Source of the DNA: Pontibacter sp. G13
GTDB lineage: Bacteria; Bacteroidota; Bacteroidia; J057
Assembly: GCF_031851795.1 (NCBI RefSeq)
Contig: NZ_CP134696.1
Span: 2,527,001-2,591,000, forward strand
DNA: 64,000 nucleotides
Direction: 5' to 3'
The notes beneath the pieces were generated by a model that had not been told where the DNA came from, did not search any database, and saw only the letters and a program-made list of their open reading frames with translations. The position numbers were made by a program, and so were the translations under genes. Positions 55,556 through 64,000 of the stretch are shown here, one piece after another. Each line of letters starts with the position of its first letter. The stretch's first letter is position 1.

Positions 55556-58066
55556 CTATTCATTCACAAAATCGAGAGTTTGAACAAAAGGGACCCCGTC
55601 CTCACTAATCCCTTCAACCTGAATGGTATAGGAAGTAGATTTGTCATCTGTGAAGAAAGAAAGCTCTGCTTGACCTTCCTCATCGAAATAAATACAAGGC
55701 TCCCAATGCAAGGTTATTCTCCGATCGGGACGGTTCGTCTTTGATGCTTGTGGCTCATAGACCGGCTTGTAGAATTCCTTGGCTACCCAGAAGCCGGGGT
55801 GTTTGAGGCCGTTGATTCCACGGACGACAGAACCTCCATAATCACCTCCTTCTTTGGTGTATAGCATGATCGCTCCATTGGGAGTAGCTGTAGAGGAAGC
55901 CCCAATGGGAGAATTGAGCACCTCAATCACACCAATAGAAGCAATGGGAATGGTCTTGGCATCCTGCTCGGTCAACTGAAATCCATCCAACCAAACCGGC
56001 AAAAAGTTGGCTCCTCCAAACCCAGAAGATCCCGATGAGCTCGTTTCATCATCCTCAAGTCCTAAGCCCAGTCCGATCTGTGTCTCCTCCACATCTCGCA
56101 TGATGGAATAGGTCTCAGGATCAATCGTAAGATATTCCCAGATCGTACCAATGTTTCCTCCGGGAATGGAATCCAAAGATGCCCGGTACTGCAAATCGGC
56201 AGATTCACTGCTGTAGACTTCATTTGCGGTAGCCGTGATGGAGACAGTATCTAGACTGATGTCAAAACTAAAAGTCCTCCTAATCTGGTCCAGTATTTTT
56301 TGTTCGCGGACATAATCCGCTGTAGAACCTAGGGCAAATGCCGTATTCGGATCTACTCGCGGAAGGGGGATCACTTTGGGCGGAATTTGCTCCAACAAGA
56401 TCAGACTTACATTTCGGTTTTGTGTGGCTTTCTGACGCCGATCGTTGTACTTGTAGGCCTGAAACACCAAATTCACCGAATCAAAAAACACCATGCCCGT
56501 GAAGGCAAATTTCCCACTATCAGAAGTGATGACCTCATTGTATTGGAAACTCCCCTTGGTGGAAATCATCGTTACTTTGGACTTTTGGATCTTAGCTTGA
56601 TTGACGAGCCCACGGGTTTCTCCTGATATGGTAATTCCTTTTTCGGGAATGTGCATGAAGCTTCCAGAAAAGGATTTAAGATCTTCGAGCCAATGATGAT
56701 TTCGCCATCCTTGCGTCAACATCAGGTGGTCAAGCGCTTCTCGCTTTTGATCGTCGTAGTTACGAAAATACCAACCTGGAGTCTCTATCTCACCTTTTAA
56801 CTCTGGAGAGATTAGGAGCTCGGAAATGATATTGTAGGACTTACTCCCCATTTTCACCAATTGATTGTCCACTACAGCCAGCGATGCCTTTCCCTTCAAT
56901 GCCTGCCCTCGATGATCCGTGAGAGAAAGTGTCAGTTCCACCTTTTCTCGGGATTTGTAGGTAGCCGCATCAAGACGCAATTCAGCAGCAGGTTGGTGAT
57001 AACAGAAGAGGAGTCGTTCTGCAAGAGGCCTATCCAGATGATCGAACAGAATAAATCTCACGATTCCCTCTCGAACTTGATCTAAAGGAACATCAATCTT
57101 GTGTGCAGCTCTCCCTGATGGAATGGCCACTCGACCAATCACTTGTTTTCGAGAGACAATGAGTAAGCTTCCTCCTTGATTTTGTGAAGCTGCACCAAAC
57201 GAGATGGTCGCCTGAGCCACCTGATCCTCCAAGTTGAGAAGCGTCAATGTCCCACCTGTAGGAGTACTGGCTGGCAAAGAATACTTCTGCCCAGCCTGGT
57301 CCCCATCTCCATCTTGGAGCAGTACATAGTACCCCGAAAGATATTCCGGGGTGAAGGAAAAGCTTCCCATGCCCAGCTTGTTGCCTTCCAAATGAAGCAC
57401 TTCTTGGCCGAGTGAATCAAACAAGGTGGCATGAAAAGCAGCTCCATATCCCGAAGGTTCGAGCAGCTTCACCCCCACCCTACAAGGAATCCCGAGAACG
57501 GAGGTTCCCCCTTCTGGAAAGAACTGGACATCTGGGGCTTCTGATGCAGCTAAAGGATAGTTGTTGAGAGAGTCATTCGAGGCTGAAATTGCTGAAGCTC
57601 CCGTCCTTTCTGGGGTAGTCAATGGATAAACGCGGACTTCCTGTTCGAAAAAGTATGAATCTCCATAATTCCTCAACCATGAAGTGTATCCCCTCAATCG
57701 ATATCTGCCGGGCGGAGATTTTTTGGACAACTCAAAATTGCCATGACAATGGGTTGAATCTTGATAAAGATTTCGTGTTTCCAAAATTTTCCCATCAGGG
57801 TCGATCAGTTCCACATACAGAGATTGGCTAATTCCACTCTTTTGGAGCGTATATGAATCTCTGAGATACGTAGAAAACCAAAGAGTATCTCCCAATACAT
57901 AATAGGGTTTGTCTGTATGGATATAGACCTTTTCAGTCCGGAATAAGTCTCGATATTCATCCAACCAAACGGACAGTTGACCAGGAGACACACCAGCACC
58001 AATCTGGCCAAAAGATTGGAGGGAAATACCGAATAAGCCAATCAATAAGGTGAAACATACTCGCAT
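55556..58066 (-). CDS. MG2/TonB-plug-domain protein without a barrel
   Basis: 836 residues. Signal peptide (FTLLIGLFGISLQSFGQ). Residues about 45-150 resemble an MG2 macroglobulin-type domain (KVYIHTDKPYYVLGDTLWF, PPGRYRLRGYTSWLR). Several beta-sandwich segments follow. Residues about 640-740 resemble a TonB receptor plug (NFLPVWLDGFQL, IEVLNSPIGASSTATPNGA), and the end is another beta-sandwich. No outer-membrane barrel follows the plug. Proteins of this plan are common in Bacteroidota next to SusC/D genes. Their role is unknown; an outer-membrane or periplasmic assembly or surveillance function is possible (inference). Confidence 0.75.
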   Translation of the reverse strand: MRVCFTLLIGLFGISLQSFGQIGAGVSPGQLSVWLDEYRDLFRTEKVYIHTDKPYYVLGDTLWFSTYLRDSYTLQKSGISQSLYVELIDPDGKILETRNLYQDSTHCHGNFELSKKSPPGRYRLRGYTSWLRNYGDSYFFEQEVRVYPLTTPERTGASAISASNDSLNNYPLAASEAPDVQFFPEGGTSVLGIPCRVGVKLLEPSGYGAAFHATLFDSLGQEVLHLEGNKLGMGSFSFTPEYLSGYYVLLQDGDGDQAGQKYSLPASTPTGGTLTLLNLEDQVAQATISFGAASQNQGGSLLIVSRKQVIGRVAIPSGRAAHKIDVPLDQVREGIVRFILFDHLDRPLAERLLFCYHQPAAELRLDAATYKSREKVELTLSLTDHRGQALKGKASLAVVDNQLVKMGSKSYNIISELLISPELKGEIETPGWYFRNYDDQKREALDHLMLTQGWRNHHWLEDLKSFSGSFMHIPEKGITISGETRGLVNQAKIQKSKVTMISTKGSFQYNEVITSDSGKFAFTGMVFFDSVNLVFQAYKYNDRRQKATQNRNVSLILLEQIPPKVIPLPRVDPNTAFALGSTADYVREQKILDQIRRTFSFDISLDTVSITATANEVYSSESADLQYRASLDSIPGGNIGTIWEYLTIDPETYSIMRDVEETQIGLGLGLEDDETSSSGSSGFGGANFLPVWLDGFQLTEQDAKTIPIASIGVIEVLNSPIGASSTATPNGAIMLYTKEGGDYGGSVVRGINGLKHPGFWVAKEFYKPVYEPQASKTNRPDRRITLHWEPCIYFDEEGQAELSFFTDDKSTSYTIQVEGISEDGVPFVQTLDFVNE

Positions 58067-58090
58067 AGGAGGGTAGCAAAATTTGGGTGA

Positions 58091-59494
58091 TTATTGCTCG
58101 AAATGCTGCCCCTTTTTTTGTGCGTTGAAGGCAGCCTCAGTATCTATCAAAGCACCGGGATCTCCTTGTTCGGTCATCCACAATGCCAATGCCCGGGCTA
58201 GGCGGTTCTGAATGACTTGATAGGATGGTTCGCCTGCCAGGTTATTTCTTTCATATTTGTCGCTAGCGTGAACATATAGCTCTTCTCTCTCACGGATCAT
58301 ATAGCCTGATACGATCTGGAAGTTCTCATCACTTTTGGTAATGTTGAACATCCACGATGGCCAATAAGCGGAGTGATTGGTTTTACCCATCAAGTGCTTT
58401 TCGACATACATCTGCTCGCTATTGAGATTCAAGATGTAGTGATTTTCCCCGTCAGTGATGGAGCGAATGGGATAGGGCGGACCTTCAGGCCAGTTGTTGT
58501 GCATGAAATAGGCATAATCGCGGTGCTCATCTGTTTCTCCCTGAAGCACAGGCAAGAAACTTGTCCCATCAAATCCTTCTGAATCAGCTCCTATCGCATC
58601 CAACAAGGTAGGGAGCACATCGCAATATTGAACCAATGCATCGGTACGACTACCCGGCTGAGTCACTCCCTTCCAACGAACGATAAAAGCCGTGTGCACA
58701 CCATTGTCGTAATTGGTCCACTTGCAGTAAGGAAATTGCGCTCCTTGTTCCGAGGTGAAAATCACGATCGTGTTGTCATAAGCACCCGCCTTTTTAAGCA
58801 TTTCAATGGTCTTCCCAACCTGCTCGTCCAATACCTCGATTTCAGCCAGATACTTGGCATAGGCTTTCCGCGTCTCTTTGGTATCGACCAAATATGGAGG
58901 CAACTCCAATTCTTCCGGCTTGAAATGCGAAGGATCTCCCACCGTCCAAGGTGCATGCGGAGTCGTGAGGGCCGTCACCAAACAAAAAGGCTGATTGCGG
59001 TCCCTGGTGACAAAGTCATACATGCCTTGAGGATCGTAGTCTGAGGTTTCGCTGACGCAATTTCGCTCAACCCCCGGAACCATCTCGAATGGAAAGGTTT
59101 TTTTGGGCTTGATATGTGTTTTTCCCGCTATTCCCGTACGATAGCCCATCTTTGCCAAATGCTGCACCATACTCTGGGTTCCCGTTCTTGCGCGGGCATG
59201 ATTCCAACAAACGCCGTTGTGTGCAGGTTGCATTCCGGTGTACAATTCCGAGCGACTCGGGGTACACATGGACATAGTTACATAGGCTTTATTGAAGGTA
59301 AGCCCCTCTGTAGCAAGCTGATTGATGGCGGGAGTCCGGACATTTTTACCCCCGTAAAGCGACAAATCGCTGTGGGTACAATCGTCTCCGATAATGATCA
59401 GAATATTAGGCTTGGAATTCGTCTGGGCGAAACTCAAGTGAAGAGTTCCCAGCAACAAGCAGGTTTGGAGTAGAATGGAAATGAATCCTTTCAT
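58091..59494 (-). CDS. type I sulfatase, periplasmic (no T9SS tail)
   Basis: 467 residues from the ATG at 59494 (leader ISILLQTCLLLGTLHLSFAQ). Metal pair in LIIIGDDCTHSD (Asp37, Asp38), formylglycine motif CTPSR (Cys77-Arg81), then GIAGKTHI and ALTTPHAPW. It resembles heparan N-sulfatase/sulfamidase-type enzymes more than arylsulfatase A, but the substrate is not determined by these motifs. It has no sorting domain, so it should stay in the periplasm and act on imported oligosaccharides. It lies between the plug-domain protein and SusD on the same strand. Confidence 0.92.
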   Translation of the reverse strand: MKGFISILLQTCLLLGTLHLSFAQTNSKPNILIIIGDDCTHSDLSLYGGKNVRTPAINQLATEGLTFNKAYVTMSMCTPSRSELYTGMQPAHNGVCWNHARARTGTQSMVQHLAKMGYRTGIAGKTHIKPKKTFPFEMVPGVERNCVSETSDYDPQGMYDFVTRDRNQPFCLVTALTTPHAPWTVGDPSHFKPEELELPPYLVDTKETRKAYAKYLAEIEVLDEQVGKTIEMLKKAGAYDNTIVIFTSEQGAQFPYCKWTNYDNGVHTAFIVRWKGVTQPGSRTDALVQYCDVLPTLLDAIGADSEGFDGTSFLPVLQGETDEHRDYAYFMHNNWPEGPPYPIRSITDGENHYILNLNSEQMYVEKHLMGKTNHSAYWPSWMFNITKSDENFQIVSGYMIREREELYVHASDKYERNNLAGEPSYQVIQNRLARALALWMTEQGDPGALIDTEAAFNAQKKGQHFEQ

Positions 59495-59718
59495 TATTAA
59501 AATGTTTGAGGGGTGTTTTGCTGCGAATAGATCAGCACGGAAAAGGGAAATTCGTTGGCATTTTAGCGATACACATTCCCGATTGTCCATATCGCCCAAA
59601 TTGTCCAGCAATGGCGATTCGAACTGGGAAAAATCTCCAAAGAGTTGGGCAATGCGTCAAATTTCTCCTTTTGACGGGGATGAAACCGGTAAAATGGAAA
59701 GTTTGAATCGACATAAGG

Positions 59719-59754
59719 AAAGCGAGCCTTTCCCAATTGGAAAAGACTCGCTTT
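59719..59754 (-). terminator. probable intrinsic terminator after susD
   Basis: AAAGCGAG/CTCGCTTT with an inner TTTCC/GGAAA stem. On the minus strand it follows the SusD stop codon by about 23 bases and runs into TTTCC. Confidence 0.7.
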
Positions 59755-59776
59755 TAGTTACTCAATAAGCCATTTA

Positions 59777-61387
59777 TCAATAACCTTCGTTTTGCACAAA
59801 ATCGTTTTGCGCCACGTCCATCTCCTGCTGGGGAATCGGGAAAAGCGCGTGATGCTCGCGAATATTCACCGGGGAGAACAATTGGCGATTGACGGGTTGA
59901 GCATTGTTCAAGTCCACATACGCCTGAGTAGGCATCAGATTCTGGACCGTTGGGACCAATCTCCCCCACCGGATGAGGTCAAATCTCCGATGACCTTCAT
60001 AGCAAAGCTCCCACGCACGTTCCCAGAAAATCGCTTCTCTAAATCGATCTTGCTCGACATTCAGATCAATCCCAGCATCCTCCGCTTGATATTCTGGATA
60101 CAGTTCGGAGAAATTACTCGCCGTCAATGGCGTGATCTTGACACGCTCCCGCACACGATTCAGCATTTCATAGGCCAATTCTGTCGGTCCGTTGACTTCA
60201 TTTTCAGCCTCTGCCAGCATCAGTAATACGTCGTCATACCGCAGTATAGGCGTATTGTGAGGCGACTGGAAGGAGACATATTCGCCATTGATTTCGAAGC
60301 TATTGAATTCTGGTCGGAATTTCGCGATCGAATATTGGGTTGGGTTGGTCCGAAACTTTAGCGCCCCATTGGCATTCACGAAAGAGTCCAGGATATTCCA
60401 ATTTTGGCGAATGATATCCTCCACACTGTAGGAATCATAAAAACTCGGAACGGCTTTCGGCGCTCCATTACTCGCGAAGTCAATATCATTTTGAGGGCCG
60501 TCCCAACCGCCCCATTTTCCCCAACGGGTTCCCTCTTGAGGGCCCGCGATGGCCTGCACATCAAAGACGATCTCTGCATTGTTTTCATTGATCTCAGAGA
60601 AGATGGATGGATAGTCGTCCAACAGTTCATAGGGATAGGCTCCAGCAACCACGCTGTCTTCAAACGATATCGCTTCCTGCAGCGCCAACTGATAATGCGA
60701 CATGCCTTTGTTGAGGGGTTGGCCAGCCATCGTCAGGTAGGTTTTTACCAACAATCCATGAGCGGCTCCACGGGTGGCTCTTCCTTTTTGTGCTTGAATC
60801 ACCGGCAAAATCTCCTTGGCACGTTGCAGGTCATTTAGGATCGCGGTGTACACATCCTCAGTAGCATCACGCGTGTAAATCTGGGACAGATCTTCAGCTC
60901 CAACGGTATCAAGGGGAACATCCCCGTAGGTCCGAACTAGATTGAAGTACAGAAGCGCTCTGATAAAATACGCCTCCCCCAAATATCGCTCAGCGACAGC
61001 AGTTCCGGCAAACTCGGAGTTCTGAACGCCTTTGATGTAAAAATTGCATCGGGCAATTCCGCGATAATTGGACACCCACCATATGTTGCCAATGTTCATG
61101 TTAGAAGTAAAGGAGTACCGGTCCAATTCTTCGAAGGGCACAAATCCCCCATTGTGGGTCCAAATATCTGCACCTAGATCGCCCACAAGGCTGATCGTAT
61201 GTCCATAGAGATTATTGGAGTTCAAGATGTCATACAGACCTGTACTCCCAAATCTCAGATCCTCTTCGGTTTCAAAAAAGGTTTCCGAAGACATTTGTCC
61301 CAACGGAGCTTCGTCTAGAAAACCGTTGCAGGCACTCAGGAATATCAAGCAAGCACCTAAAAAGTATGAAAAACTATATTTTTTCAT
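59777..61387 (-). CDS. susD: SusD/RagB family outer-membrane glycan-binding lipoprotein
   Basis: 536 residues. Lipobox LSAC (Cys20) in the leader FLGACLIFLSAC. SusD landmarks: CNGFLDEAPLGQ, the FFETEEDLRFGSTGLYD region, AYFIRALLYFNLVRTYGDVP, the helical mid-part, and the end with ERAWELCYEGHRRFDLIRWG and LFPIPQQEM. It forms the lid of the SusC transporter and captures glycan. It starts 35 bases after the SusC stop, so the two are one unit. Confidence 0.95.
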   Translation of the reverse strand: MKKYSFSYFLGACLIFLSACNGFLDEAPLGQMSSETFFETEEDLRFGSTGLYDILNSNNLYGHTISLVGDLGADIWTHNGGFVPFEELDRYSFTSNMNIGNIWWVSNYRGIARCNFYIKGVQNSEFAGTAVAERYLGEAYFIRALLYFNLVRTYGDVPLDTVGAEDLSQIYTRDATEDVYTAILNDLQRAKEILPVIQAQKGRATRGAAHGLLVKTYLTMAGQPLNKGMSHYQLALQEAISFEDSVVAGAYPYELLDDYPSIFSEINENNAEIVFDVQAIAGPQEGTRWGKWGGWDGPQNDIDFASNGAPKAVPSFYDSYSVEDIIRQNWNILDSFVNANGALKFRTNPTQYSIAKFRPEFNSFEINGEYVSFQSPHNTPILRYDDVLLMLAEAENEVNGPTELAYEMLNRVRERVKITPLTASNFSELYPEYQAEDAGIDLNVEQDRFREAIFWERAWELCYEGHRRFDLIRWGRLVPTVQNLMPTQAYVDLNNAQPVNRQLFSPVNIREHHALFPIPQQEMDVAQNDFVQNEGY

Positions 61388-61422
61388 TTCGAAAGTTCTT
61401 TATTCGTCCAAACGAGCAATGA

Positions 61423-64000
61423 TTAGAAGTTGACTTGGATTGTTCCCATGATGTTCCTATTTCTAGGATATGGGCTCCAGTCTACTCCTCTGACCAATCC
61501 ATTGGCCCGAGCGATATTGACATCTGGGTCAAAACCGGAGTAATTGGTCCACACGAAAATATTGTTGGCGTTTACCCCCAATTTGATATCACTGACTCGC
61601 ATGGCTTTCGCGAACGGCAAAGTATAGGTAAGGGTGATATTCTGAAGGCGGATATAGGAGCCATCTTCGACGAATTCATCGTAGGTGACATTTCGGTCTT
61701 GTCTACCAATCATGGGCAGATCTCCATCAGGATTCGCAGGGAAAATGACCGTTCCGTTTGGTGTTACTACATCCTCTGGGAAGAAGGTTCTTTCCAGCAT
61801 GTCATTGGTTCGCGTACCACCGGGCTCATCATATCGCTGCAATCTGGTGCGGTTGGTGTTGTAAATATCGTGTCCCACTGCGTATTCGAAGAAAATACTC
61901 AAGTCAATCCCTTTGTAGGAGAATCGGTTGGTAATCCCGCCGAAGAAATCAGATTGAGAGTTTCCGATAATCACGCGGTCTTCTTGATTGATGAGACTGT
62001 CCCCATTTTGGTCCACGAAGTTCCAATTCCCCACTGAAATGCCTTCGTAGAATGGAGCATTGGCAAGCTCTTCCTCAGATCTAATGATTCCATCTGTCTG
62101 TAGTCCATAGAAATTGCCGATTTCTTCTCCCGTCTCGTATCTGACCATGTCGCCGAATTGGCCACTCCCAATCCCCACATTAAAGGCACCCAATGCGCCG
62201 AGATCTGCCAATTCATTCCGAATAAAGGAAATGTTGAAATTGGTCGACCAAGAGAAATCGTCCGTGCTGACATTGACTGTTCTCGCACTGATTTCCAATC
62301 CACGATTGATGATGACTCCGACATTTTGACGCGGGTTGTTGTTTACCCCAACGACTCCTGAAACAGGGACTGCCAAGAGGACGTCAGATGCTCGTTTGTG
62401 ATAGGCATCAACAGTGAAAACCAATCGGTCATTGAAAAGGCCCATATCCAAGCCCAAATCCTGCTGAACCGTGGTTTCCCACCGGAGATTGGTATTGGCC
62501 AATTGGGAAAAAGCAACCCCTGAAACCAATTCACCCCCATAGCTATAGGTAACTGTGTTCAACAAGCCAATCGAGCTGTAAGGAGGAATCCCCTGATTTC
62601 CAGTCGCGCCAATTGAGTAGCGAAGCTTGAGTTCTGAGAATACGTTGGACTTTCTCAAGAATTTTTCGCGATCGATTTTCCATGCAAATGCTGCGGAAGG
62701 GAAAAAAGCGTATTTGCTTCCTGCCGGGAATTTGGATGATCCATCCAGACGCGCATTCAAGGTAACCAAGTATTTTCGGGCGAAATTATAGTTGATTCTA
62801 CCCAAATAGGAATCCAATGCGAAATCAGTCAGATTGATTTGCGGGGTGATCAATTCTGTACCAGCGCCGATGTCGTAGACCCCCAAGTTGTCAAATTCAA
62901 ACCCTTGGTTTCGCACCCGTAGCACTCTCCGCTGGTTTTGCTCAAAGGTGTGCCCAACGACAGCTTGAATATTGTGCTTATTGATGCGGGTTCTATATCG
63001 AATCAAATTCTCCACCAAATAGTTGCTGACATCTGTATGGATGATATTGGCGATCCCATTCAATCGAAAGCCGGCACGTGTGGTATATCGAGGGTAATAC
63101 ACATCCTCGATATTTTTGACGGAAGTTCCGCCCAATCGCATCGTCACCTCTAACCCATCCAAGATCTCGTACCTCAGATTGATATTTCCGGTCATGCGGG
63201 TATTCTGCTGATTTCTGGTGCTGGTAGTAGCAAACAGCAAGGGATTGGATTCTAGCCCAATTTCATCTTCCAAGAATTCGTCATCGAGCAGTACATCATC
63301 GGGTCCGATAGCTGGCCAGGTATTGTATGCCTTCCAAATCACCCCTGTGTAGTCATTGTTAGGGCCCCCTCCAGAGGCAATCGCTCCTGATTTTTCACTT
63401 CTAGAAAAGTTGAGACGCGTACTCATTTTGAGCTTCCCCATGTTGGAGTTTAGGTTCACTTGGCCTGAGTACCGTTGAAAGTCGCTATTGACGATGACTC
63501 CCTCCTGATCGAAATATCCCAAAGATGCGAAGAAGGTGGTCTTATTGGCGCCTCCTCGAAAATTGATCTGATGTCTCATGATGGACGCGGCATCTCTCGT
63601 TACCTCATCTTCCCAGTTGGTTCCACCTTCGACAAAAGGAATAGAATCTGGATGGACATAGTATCTCAGCGTGGAATCCTTGAAGAGTCCATCATTGGAA
63701 TCTAGGGCATAGCGATACCGGTAAAACCCTTCAGAATCAATCAAATCGGTAGGTCGAGTACGCCAAGAGGTTCCGATAGATCCCGTGTAGCTCATTTGCA
63801 GGGCGCCTTCTTGACCCGATTTGGTGGTGATGAGTACCACGCCATTTGCGCCCCGTGAGCCATAAATGGCGGTAGCAGATGCGTCTTTCAGCACCTCAAT
63901 TGACTCGATGTCATTGGGATTGAGGCCTGCAAGAGGATCGCTTGTGATTTCGCCAACCAAGCTGTTGTCCGTTTCTCCTACGAGATTGTCCTTTTGAAGC
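61423..64000 (-). CDS. susC: SusC-type TonB-dependent receptor (N-terminus outside window)
   Basis: Runs off the right edge; about 858 residues are visible, of a usual ~1000. The signal peptide, carboxypeptidase-like domain, TonB box and start of the plug are missing. The visible plug part has [21 protein letters not shown] and [13 protein letters not shown], the SusC hallmark. A 22-strand barrel follows, ending in [23 protein letters not shown] with the terminal aromatic typical of barrels. It transports an oligosaccharide across the outer membrane with SusD. The locus encodes two sulfatases, so a sulfated glycan is the likely ligand. Confidence 0.95.
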   Translation of the reverse strand, partial: LQKDNLVGETDNSLVGEITSDPLAGLNPNDIESIEVLKDASATAIYGSRGANGVVLITTKSGQEGALQMSYTGSIGTSWRTRPTDLIDSEGFYRYRYALDSNDGLFKDSTLRYYVHPDSIPFVEGGTNWEDEVTRDAASIMRHQINFRGGANKTTFFASLGYFDQEGVIVNSDFQRYSGQVNLNSNMGKLKMSTRLNFSRSEKSGAIASGGGPNNDYTGVIWKAYNTWPAIGPDDVLLDDEFLEDEIGLESNPLLFATTSTRNQQNTRMTGNINLRYEILDGLEVTMRLGGTSVKNIEDVYYPRYTTRAGFRLNGIANIIHTDVSNYLVENLIRYRTRINKHNIQAVVGHTFEQNQRRVLRVRNQGFEFDNLGVYDIGAGTELITPQINLTDFALDSYLGRINYNFARKYLVTLNARLDGSSKFPAGSKYAFFPSAAFAWKIDREKFLRKSNVFSELKLRYSIGATGNQGIPPYSSIGLLNTVTYSYGGELVSGVAFSQLANTNLRWETTVQQDLGLDMGLFNDRLVFTVDAYHKRASDVLLAVPVSGVVGVNNNPRQNVGVIINRGLEISARTVNVSTDDFSWSTNFNISFIRNELADLGALGAFNVGIGSGQFGDMVRYETGEEIGNFYGLQTDGIIRSEEELANAPFYEGISVGNWNFVDQNGDSLINQEDRVIIGNSQSDFFGGITNRFSYKGIDLSIFFEYAVGHDIYNTNRTRLQRYDEPGGTRTNDMLERTFFPEDVVTPNGTVIFPANPDGDLPMIGRQDRNVTYDEFVEDGSYIRLQNITLTYTLPFAKAMRVSDIKLGVNANNIFVWTNYSGFDPDVNIARANGLVRGVDWSPYPRNRNIMGTIQVNF

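Noticed and set aside
59506-59768. Short plus-strand open frames between susD and the second sulfatase
   Set aside because: They have no leader or domain and run across the terminator hairpin of susD.
1-64000. tRNA, rRNA, insertion sequence, prophage or integron
   Set aside because: None was visible; no transposase, integrase or phage structural gene and no cloverleaf-like sequence was noticed by eye.

Overview
The window is chromosomal DNA from a member of the Bacteroidota. The evidence is a SusC/SusD pair, a one-protein hybrid two-component regulator, many secreted proteins ending in type IX secretion (T9SS) sorting domains of both kinds (the short Por_Secre_tail type A and the gliding-motility-associated type B), PKD-rich adhesins, promoter-like TAnnTTTG boxes and a lack of clear Shine-Dalgarno sequences. 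Heavy investment in secreted polysaccharide-active enzymes suggests an aquatic or marine polymer degrader, perhaps near the Saprospirales or Cytophagales; the sequence alone does not fix the genus. I found no tRNA, rRNA, CRISPR array, insertion sequence or prophage.

Layout. (1) 1-6551: a complete-looking ebo operon, eboA (5' end outside the window) to eboF, with overlapping or closely spaced genes. In other phyla this cluster serves export or trafficking of a specialised metabolite. (2) 6622-9085: tesB thioesterase, a one-domain asparaginase-like protein and two small envelope proteins. (3) 9670-31599: secreted and regulatory proteins. These are a 1364-residue surface protein with ten ~51-residue cysteine-containing repeats, an unknown protein, a membrane-anchored propeller/LuxR regulator next to a GH3 lipoprotein, a haloalkane dehalogenase, a clan GH-A-like glycosidase with a T9SS tail, and two large paralogous PKD adhesins. 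(4) 31825-39473: an AlbA_2 regulator, an OmpA-type protein, a histidine kinase/response regulator pair, a hypothetical protein whose tail carries two sliding-clamp-binding-like motifs, a GntP permease and two GNAT acetyltransferases. (5) 39799-45964: four exported proteins on the minus strand (TPR/caspase, LPP20-like, FlgT-like/DUF4384, transglutaminase-like), the most likely under-described functional unit here. (6) 46548-64000: a locus for a sulfated polysaccharide, with two sulfatases, two LamG/T9SS proteins, a hybrid two-component regulator, an MG2/plug-domain protein, SusD and SusC (cut by the window end).

How the genes work together. In region 6, SusC/SusD would import oligosaccharides, the sulfatases would remove sulfate esters outside the cell and in the periplasm, the LamG proteins would bind glycan, and the regulator would sense a periplasmic product and switch the locus on. 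The ebo genes form one translationally coupled transcription unit. Four intergenic regions carry related copies of a ~160-250 bp dispersed repeat in both orientations, and several gene ends have clear intrinsic terminators.
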